From NCBI GenBank assembly GCA_937888485.1, contig CALAQQ010000095.1, positions 1-10,197 of the forward strand: a stretch of 10,197 bases of DNA, given 5' to 3'. The notes below the pieces were generated by a model, which was given only the letters and a program-made list of their open reading frames with translations, had not been told where the DNA came from and made no database searches. This DNA comes from an uncultured Clostridia bacterium. Its GTDB lineage: Bacteria; Bacillota; Clostridia; Oscillospirales; Acutalibacteraceae. Position 1 is the first letter of the stretch. Every line of letters starts with the position of its first letter. Positions 6,725-10,197 of this stretch are shown piece by piece. The position numbers were made by a program, and so were the translations under genes.

Positions 6725-8947
6725 ATGAGTAAGATAGTTGATTTAAGTAAAAAAGCGTTGTCTGTTTTTCTGGCTTTGCTTATGGTTCAGAGCCTTTTTG
6801 CGGCAAACAGCTTATTGTTTGTCGGAGCAAACGCAGAAGAAGCGCTGACGGAGCTTTCGGATAATAGCGGTACATCGTTGAAAATCCGTACTCAGATTTT
6901 GAAAGAAATTGACGGTGAATGGACCGCAACAGATAATGTAATTCCCGGAGATGATGTAAAAGCCAGAGTTTTTATTGAAACGGATTATTACGCTTCTTCC
7001 GGAGACATTATTTTGTTCTATAACAACGACTTTTTTGAGGATTCATATCCCGTTGCAAAAAAAGTACCTCTTGTTGTAAATGAAAGCGAGACAAGCTTTA
7101 CATACACTTACGGTGTTGAAGGTGAAATGAGCAAGCTTCCAAAAGACAAAGGTCTTCTTAAAAAATTCGTTAATTATGGCTATATCACCCAGGATTTCGC
7201 AGATAAACATGAGGCAATCGTATTTCTTTATTCATTTTCTTTAACATCCGAATGCCAGATTATTACGGGAGATGAATGGTTTGCTGAGTTTGACCTTAAG
7301 GTCAGAGAAGATGCAACAGGTTCGGGCGATTTCTTTACTGTTCAGGAACTTGTCATGAACCCCGATGAAGGTCTGGATGCATATATCAATGTTTCAAAAC
7401 AGTCGGAAAAAAGCACTTTATGCAGTGCAGCGATTTCTATGTTTTTGTGGAGAGCGGACGTTACTCTGGAAAGCAATCCGGTAAGAATTGAGAGTGAATT
7501 TTCCGGTGACTGCGGAGATAATCTTGTCTGGGCATTTGACGAAACAACAGGGGAACTTGTTATCAGCGGCACAGGTGATATGTCTGATTTTTCGGATGAC
7601 GTGCCGTGGTCTGAATATAAAGAGGAAATATGTTCCGTTGTTATCGAAGACGGTGTGACAAGCATAGGAGACTCTGCGTTTGAGGGATGTGAAGGCGTTT
7701 CGGAAATCGTGATTCCCGGTAGTGTTACAGACATTGCTCAGAGCGCATTCTCCGGTTGCAAGGGTCTTATAAATATAACTGTTGATTCATCGAATACAGT
7801 GTATTCAAGTGATGAAAACGGCGTGTTGTTCAATAAGGAAAAAACAGAGTTATTGCAGTATCCTGCCGGAAATACAAGTGAAACATATACTGTTCCGGAT
7901 GGAGTAAGCCATATAGCTTCATATGCATTTGAAGGTTGCGACAACATTAAAAGCATTGATATTCCCGATAGCGTGGAAATCATAGACAGTGCTCTTTTTG
8001 AGTGCGGCAATTTAACAGATATCTATTATGACGGAACAGAAGAGCGATGGAATGCTGTTCAGGGATTGGCTGAAAATGATAATATTACAGTTCATTTCAA
8101 GCAAAAAACAGAAATAGTAACAGGAGATATTACTCTTGAATGCTATGATGACATATTTGAAGCCGATGTCGTTGTTCAAACACAAAAAGTGAATCCCGAA
8201 GCGGAGGATTATGATTTCTCGCTGCTTGGAAACAAGATGAGTCCCGAAGTGAAATACGAGATTACAATATGTGACCGGAACGGAAATGAGGTTCAGCCTT
8301 CAGAAGGAGAAGTTACGGTAAAAATAAAAATACCTGAAGGAACCGATATTACAGAACAAGATATAATCGATAACAACGTTATGGTTGTTCATATTTCAAA
8401 AGACGGAAGCGTTCAGGATGAAATCTACGGTGCTGACAGACTCAGAATTGAAAACGGCTATCTTGTATTTGAAGTGACTCATTTCAGTTACTTCCTGCTT
8501 TGTGTAAAAGACAACAGTCCTAACGATGACCCCAACGACGACCCCAACGATGACCCCAACGATGATCCCGTGGTTGAAGTAAAAAATCCTTCGGTTAAAA
8601 TCAGAAATAATCCCGGAACAGCGACAATCAAATACGGTGATGTTCTCCGTCTTACAGTTGATACAAGCGATATGACCGAAGATATGCAGGTTGTATGGTA
8701 TGTCAACGGTAATGAAAAAGGCAACGGTGAATATTTTGAAGCAAAAATAACCGAAGATATTGAAGTTTTTGCAAAGATAACCGATTCCAAAGGAAATGTT
8801 GTTAAGGATGCAAGCGGAAATGAAATCGTTGATTCGCAGAAAGTTGCGGTAAAAACGAGTCTCTGGCTCAGATTTGTTTCATTCTTCAAAGACCTTTTCA
8901 GAATGAACAGAGTTGTCATTCAATCGGTTTTCAAAGGTATTCTGTAA
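6725..8947 (+). CDS. Secreted multidomain protein with BspA-type leucine-rich repeats
   Basis: This is a 740-residue exported protein. The N-terminus has basic residues, a hydrophobic core (about 11-33) and an A-N-A site, so cleavage is likely after residue 37. About 50-250 is an all-beta region reminiscent of a cohesin-like or other adhesive domain (weak). At 260-290, 'GDCGDNLVWAFDETTGELVISGTG' is the motif that often precedes BspA repeats in Clostridia. Leucine-rich repeats of the LRR_5 type follow at about 300-430 (SIGDSAFEGCEGVSEIVIP, DIAQSAFSGCKGL, HIASYAFEGCDNI). About 465-595 is another beta domain, 600-615 is an (NDDP)4 linker, and about 620-705 is an Ig-like module. The last 30 residues are hydrophobic and basic (SLWLRFVSFFKDLF...), with no LPxTG motif. 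AAGGAG at 6714-6719 lies 5 nt before the ATG. Such proteins are usually surface adhesins or host-interaction proteins; the ligand is unknown. No terminator separates it from the upstream operon. Confidence 0.82.
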   Translation: MSKIVDLSKKALSVFLALLMVQSLFAANSLLFVGANAEEALTELSDNSGTSLKIRTQILKEIDGEWTATDNVIPGDDVKARVFIETDYYASSGDIILFYNNDFFEDSYPVAKKVPLVVNESETSFTYTYGVEGEMSKLPKDKGLLKKFVNYGYITQDFADKHEAIVFLYSFSLTSECQIITGDEWFAEFDLKVREDATGSGDFFTVQELVMNPDEGLDAYINVSKQSEKSTLCSAAISMFLWRADVTLESNPVRIESEFSGDCGDNLVWAFDETTGELVISGTGDMSDFSDDVPWSEYKEEICSVVIEDGVTSIGDSAFEGCEGVSEIVIPGSVTDIAQSAFSGCKGLINITVDSSNTVYSSDENGVLFNKEKTELLQYPAGNTSETYTVPDGVSHIASYAFEGCDNIKSIDIPDSVEIIDSALFECGNLTDIYYDGTEERWNAVQGLAENDNITVHFKQKTEIVTGDITLECYDDIFEADVVVQTQKVNPEAEDYDFSLLGNKMSPEVKYEITICDRNGNEVQPSEGEVTVKIKIPEGTDITEQDIIDNNVMVVHISKDGSVQDEIYGADRLRIENGYLVFEVTHFSYFLLCVKDNSPNDDPNDDPNDDPNDDPVVEVKNPSVKIRNNPGTATIKYGDVLRLTVDTSDMTEDMQVVWYVNGNEKGNGEYFEAKITEDIEVFAKITDSKGNVVKDASGNEIVDSQKVAVKTSLWLRFVSFFKDLFRMNRVVIQSVFKGIL
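8522..8569 (+). repeat. Four tandem 12 bp repeats encoding (NDDP)4
   Basis: The unit AACGAYGACCCC occurs four times in a row (8522-8533, 8534-8545, 8546-8557, 8558-8569). The third base of the second GAY codon varies between copies, and the last copy is degenerate (GATGATCCCG). It codes for an acidic, proline-containing linker between the beta domain and the Ig-like module of the leucine-rich-repeat protein. Such runs can change copy number by slippage in steps of four residues without a frameshift. Confidence 0.92.
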
Positions 8948-8975
8948 GTAAATAATTTGTTCCTTTGCAGACATA

Positions 8976-9014
8976 AAAGCCTTGAAGTTGTAATGATTTC
9001 AAGGCTTTCTTTTT
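8976..9014 (+). terminator. Rho-independent terminator after the LRR protein gene
   Basis: A perfect 11 bp stem pairs AAAGCCTTGAA (8976-8986) with TTCAAGGCTTT (8998-9008) around an 11 nt loop. The tail is CTTTTTG (five T at 9010-9014). It lies 28 bp after the stop codon and closes the transcription unit before the ATP synthase operon. Confidence 0.88.
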
Positions 9015-9163
9015 GTAAATCTACGTTAATAAACATCGATTTGGGGTTATGATAATACCGTGATGGAAATAATACGGTTTCAATGCTGAATTTGCTTGAT
9101 TTCCCATATATAAAAATATCAAAATTTGATAAAAAAAGGCTTAAAAAATATAAAATAATACTA

Positions 9164-9191
9164 TTGAAAAAAGAAACCAAAGTGCTATAAT
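9164..9191 (+). promoter_or_regulatory. Sigma-A-type promoter of the ATP synthase operon
   Basis: The -35 element is TTGAAA (9164-9169), followed by a 16 bp spacer and a -10 TATAAT (9186-9191) with the extended TGC (9183-9185) in front. It is flanked upstream by an A-rich tract (9116-9160) that could act as an UP-type element. The sequence between the preceding terminator and this promoter (9015-9163) holds nothing else that I can support. Confidence 0.8.
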
Positions 9192-9223
9192 AACCTTGAA
9201 ATCAGGTATAAGTTGGTGATTAT

Positions 9224-9553
9224 ATGTTTTCGGATATTATCGGTGCCGTGGTTACGGCAACGGTTGGTTTCCTGATAGCTTTTCTAAACTATATTTTTTC
9301 AAAAAAAGTGCTTTTGAAAACTCCCGATAAATATTCCGCCTCATTTGTTGTCCGACAGATTTTGCAGGTGGCATATCTTGTTTTGGTTTATTATATCGGT
9401 TCAAAAACACAAATTGCGGACCTCATCTACCTCTTGGTAGGTGCGGTAGTCGGAATGACCGTACCGATGTTTTTCTTCACAAAGAAGCTTTTATCGCTTA
9501 ACAATGCGATGAAAACGGAAAAGGAGGACAAAACCGATGGGCGAAAAATCTGA
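9224..9553 (+). CDS. atpI: AtpI-like ATP synthase subunit I family membrane protein
   Basis: This is a 109-residue membrane protein with three predicted hydrophobic spans (about 5-26, 42-60 and 64-86) and a charged, Lys-rich C-terminal tail (MKTEKEDKTDGRKI). The family is poorly conserved in sequence. The call rests on size, topology, the 'VRQILQVAYLVLVYY' and 'LIYLLVGAVVGM' helices, and above all the position directly before atpB, which is where atpI lies in many Firmicutes. AtpI is thought to assist assembly of the membrane c-ring or Mg2+ supply rather than to be part of the mature enzyme. A weak ribosome site (GGTGAT, 9215-9220) precedes the ATG by only 3 nt. The 3' end overlaps atpB by 17 nt, so the two are translationally linked. 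Confidence 0.78.
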   Translation: MFSDIIGAVVTATVGFLIAFLNYIFSKKVLLKTPDKYSASFVVRQILQVAYLVLVYYIGSKTQIADLIYLLVGAVVGMTVPMFFFTKKLLSLNNAMKTEKEDKTDGRKI

Positions 9554-10197
9554 AGTGATTATTAATCTTTTCGGAATTCTTGATGTAACCGGTGAGGTTG
9601 TCACAATGTGGATAATGCTGTTGGTTATCACATTGCTGTCGCTTATTGTAAAGAAGAATCTTAAAGAAAGACCCGGAAAATTTCAGAATATAATCGAAAC
9701 CGGTGTTGAATATCTGGATAATTTCTTTTCAGATATTCTCGGCAAAAAGAAGTCAAGAAAGTATTTTACATTTCTCGCATCGCTTTTTATTTTTATAATT
9801 TTTTCGAACTATTCAGGGTTGATTCCCGGTGTCGGATTGACGGACTATGTAAAAGCTCCAACCGCATCACTTTCGGTAACAGCAGCGCTCGGTGTAGTTA
9901 CGTTCGTCTTTTTGCAGGTTTCGGGCATAAGACACAATGCAAAGCATTACTTTTTGCATTTTGTAAAGCCGATGTTTTTTATGTTACCCCTTCTTTTGCT
10001 TGACGAAATAATCAAGCCCGCATCTCTTGCGCTGAGACTTTACGGTAACATCTTCGGTGAAGAAACGGTTACGGAGGAGCTTTATCATATTTTCCCTATA
10101 GGCGCACCTGTTGTAATGATGGTGCTTTCTCTGCTTTTCTGTGCTTTGCAGGCAATGGTATTCACAATGCTCGTTTCGATTTATCTTGACGAGGTTA
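9537..10197 (+). CDS. atpB: F-type ATP synthase F0 subunit a, 3'-truncated
   Basis: 220 codons are present before the right edge and no stop is reached. Subunit a forms the two half-channels through which ions enter and leave the rotating c-ring of the membrane F0 motor. After a membrane segment at about 22-38, SNYSGLIPGVG (90-100) is the family's 'N..GliP' signature. 'KPASLALRLYGNIFGEE' (160-176) contains R167, the counterpart of the essential arginine of the E. coli subunit, together with the asparagine of the LRLxGN motif. 'LQAMVFTMLVSIYL' (204-217) is the last helix signature. Only the extreme C-terminus is missing. AAGGAGG at 9521-9527, inside atpI, sits 9 nt before the ATG and fixes the start. 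Whether the motor uses protons or sodium cannot be told from this subunit; the remaining atp genes should follow to the right. Confidence 0.95.
   Translation, partial: MGEKSEVIINLFGILDVTGEVVTMWIMLLVITLLSLIVKKNLKERPGKFQNIIETGVEYLDNFFSDILGKKKSRKYFTFLASLFIFIIFSNYSGLIPGVGLTDYVKAPTASLSVTAALGVVTFVFLQVSGIRHNAKHYFLHFVKPMFFMLPLLLLDEIIKPASLALRLYGNIFGEETVTEELYHIFPIGAPVVMMVLSLLFCALQAMVFTMLVSIYLDEV

Noticed and set aside
8522..8569. CRISPR-like array
   Set aside because: The units are contiguous 12-mers without spacers, and they translate as a regular linker.
8488..8919. Minus-strand frame with an SLGS repeat
   Set aside because: It is the complement of the (NDDP)4-coding repeat within a well-supported + strand gene, and has no ribosome site.
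9053..9079. Imperfect inverted repeat ACCGT/ACGGT as an operator
   Set aside because: The arms are only 5 bp with a long spacer and lie about 90 bp upstream of the promoter -35; this is expected by chance.
8920..9180. Minus-strand 86-codon frame in the gap before atpI
   Set aside because: It crosses the terminator and promoter, has low-complexity AT-driven composition and no recognisable domain.

Overview
The window looks like chromosomal DNA of an anaerobic, moderately AT-rich Firmicute, most likely a gut-type Clostridia (Oscillospiraceae/Ruminococcaceae-like). The grounds are the oxygen-sensitive enzyme families, strong AGGAGG-type ribosome sites, sigma-A-like promoters, the BspA-type leucine-rich-repeat surface protein and an atpI-atpB F-type ATP synthase operon. 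All supported genes are on the + strand. This placement is inference from gene content, not a phylogenetic result.

Layout. (1) 1-1352: the 3' part of a GH95-like glycoside hydrolase gene, closed by a hairpin terminator. (2) 1462-6679: a strong promoter followed by six tightly packed genes. They encode a CooC-type nickel-maturation-like P-loop ATPase, two subunits of the 2-hydroxyacyl-CoA dehydratase/benzoyl-CoA reductase (HgdB/HgdA-like) superfamily, their BadF/HgdC-type ATP-dependent activase, a 51-residue single-span membrane protein, and a 231-residue protein resembling the middle of the acetyl-CoA synthase/CdhC beta subunit with a reduced cysteine cluster. Four of the five junctions overlap or are 1 bp apart, and the fifth is a 15 bp gap carrying a ribosome site, so they are very probably one operon. 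(3) 6725-8947: a secreted leucine-rich-repeat protein with no terminator before it, so it may be reached by read-through. A clear terminator follows it. (4) 9164-10197: a second strong promoter, then an AtpI-like protein and the start of atpB, which runs off the right edge.

How the genes may work together. The activase would use ATP to push a low-potential electron into the alpha/beta enzyme, as in known members of that superfamily. What is unusual is the company. A CooC/AcsF-type metal-insertion ATPase and an acetyl-CoA-synthase-like protein flank it, while the usual fermentation partners (CoA-transferase, acyl-CoA dehydrogenase, electron-transfer flavoprotein) and any CODH catalytic subunit are absent from the window. 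This suggests an uncharacterised ATP-driven metalloenzyme system, possibly with a nickel or complex Fe-S site. It is the main point of interest here; its substrate cannot be read from the sequence.
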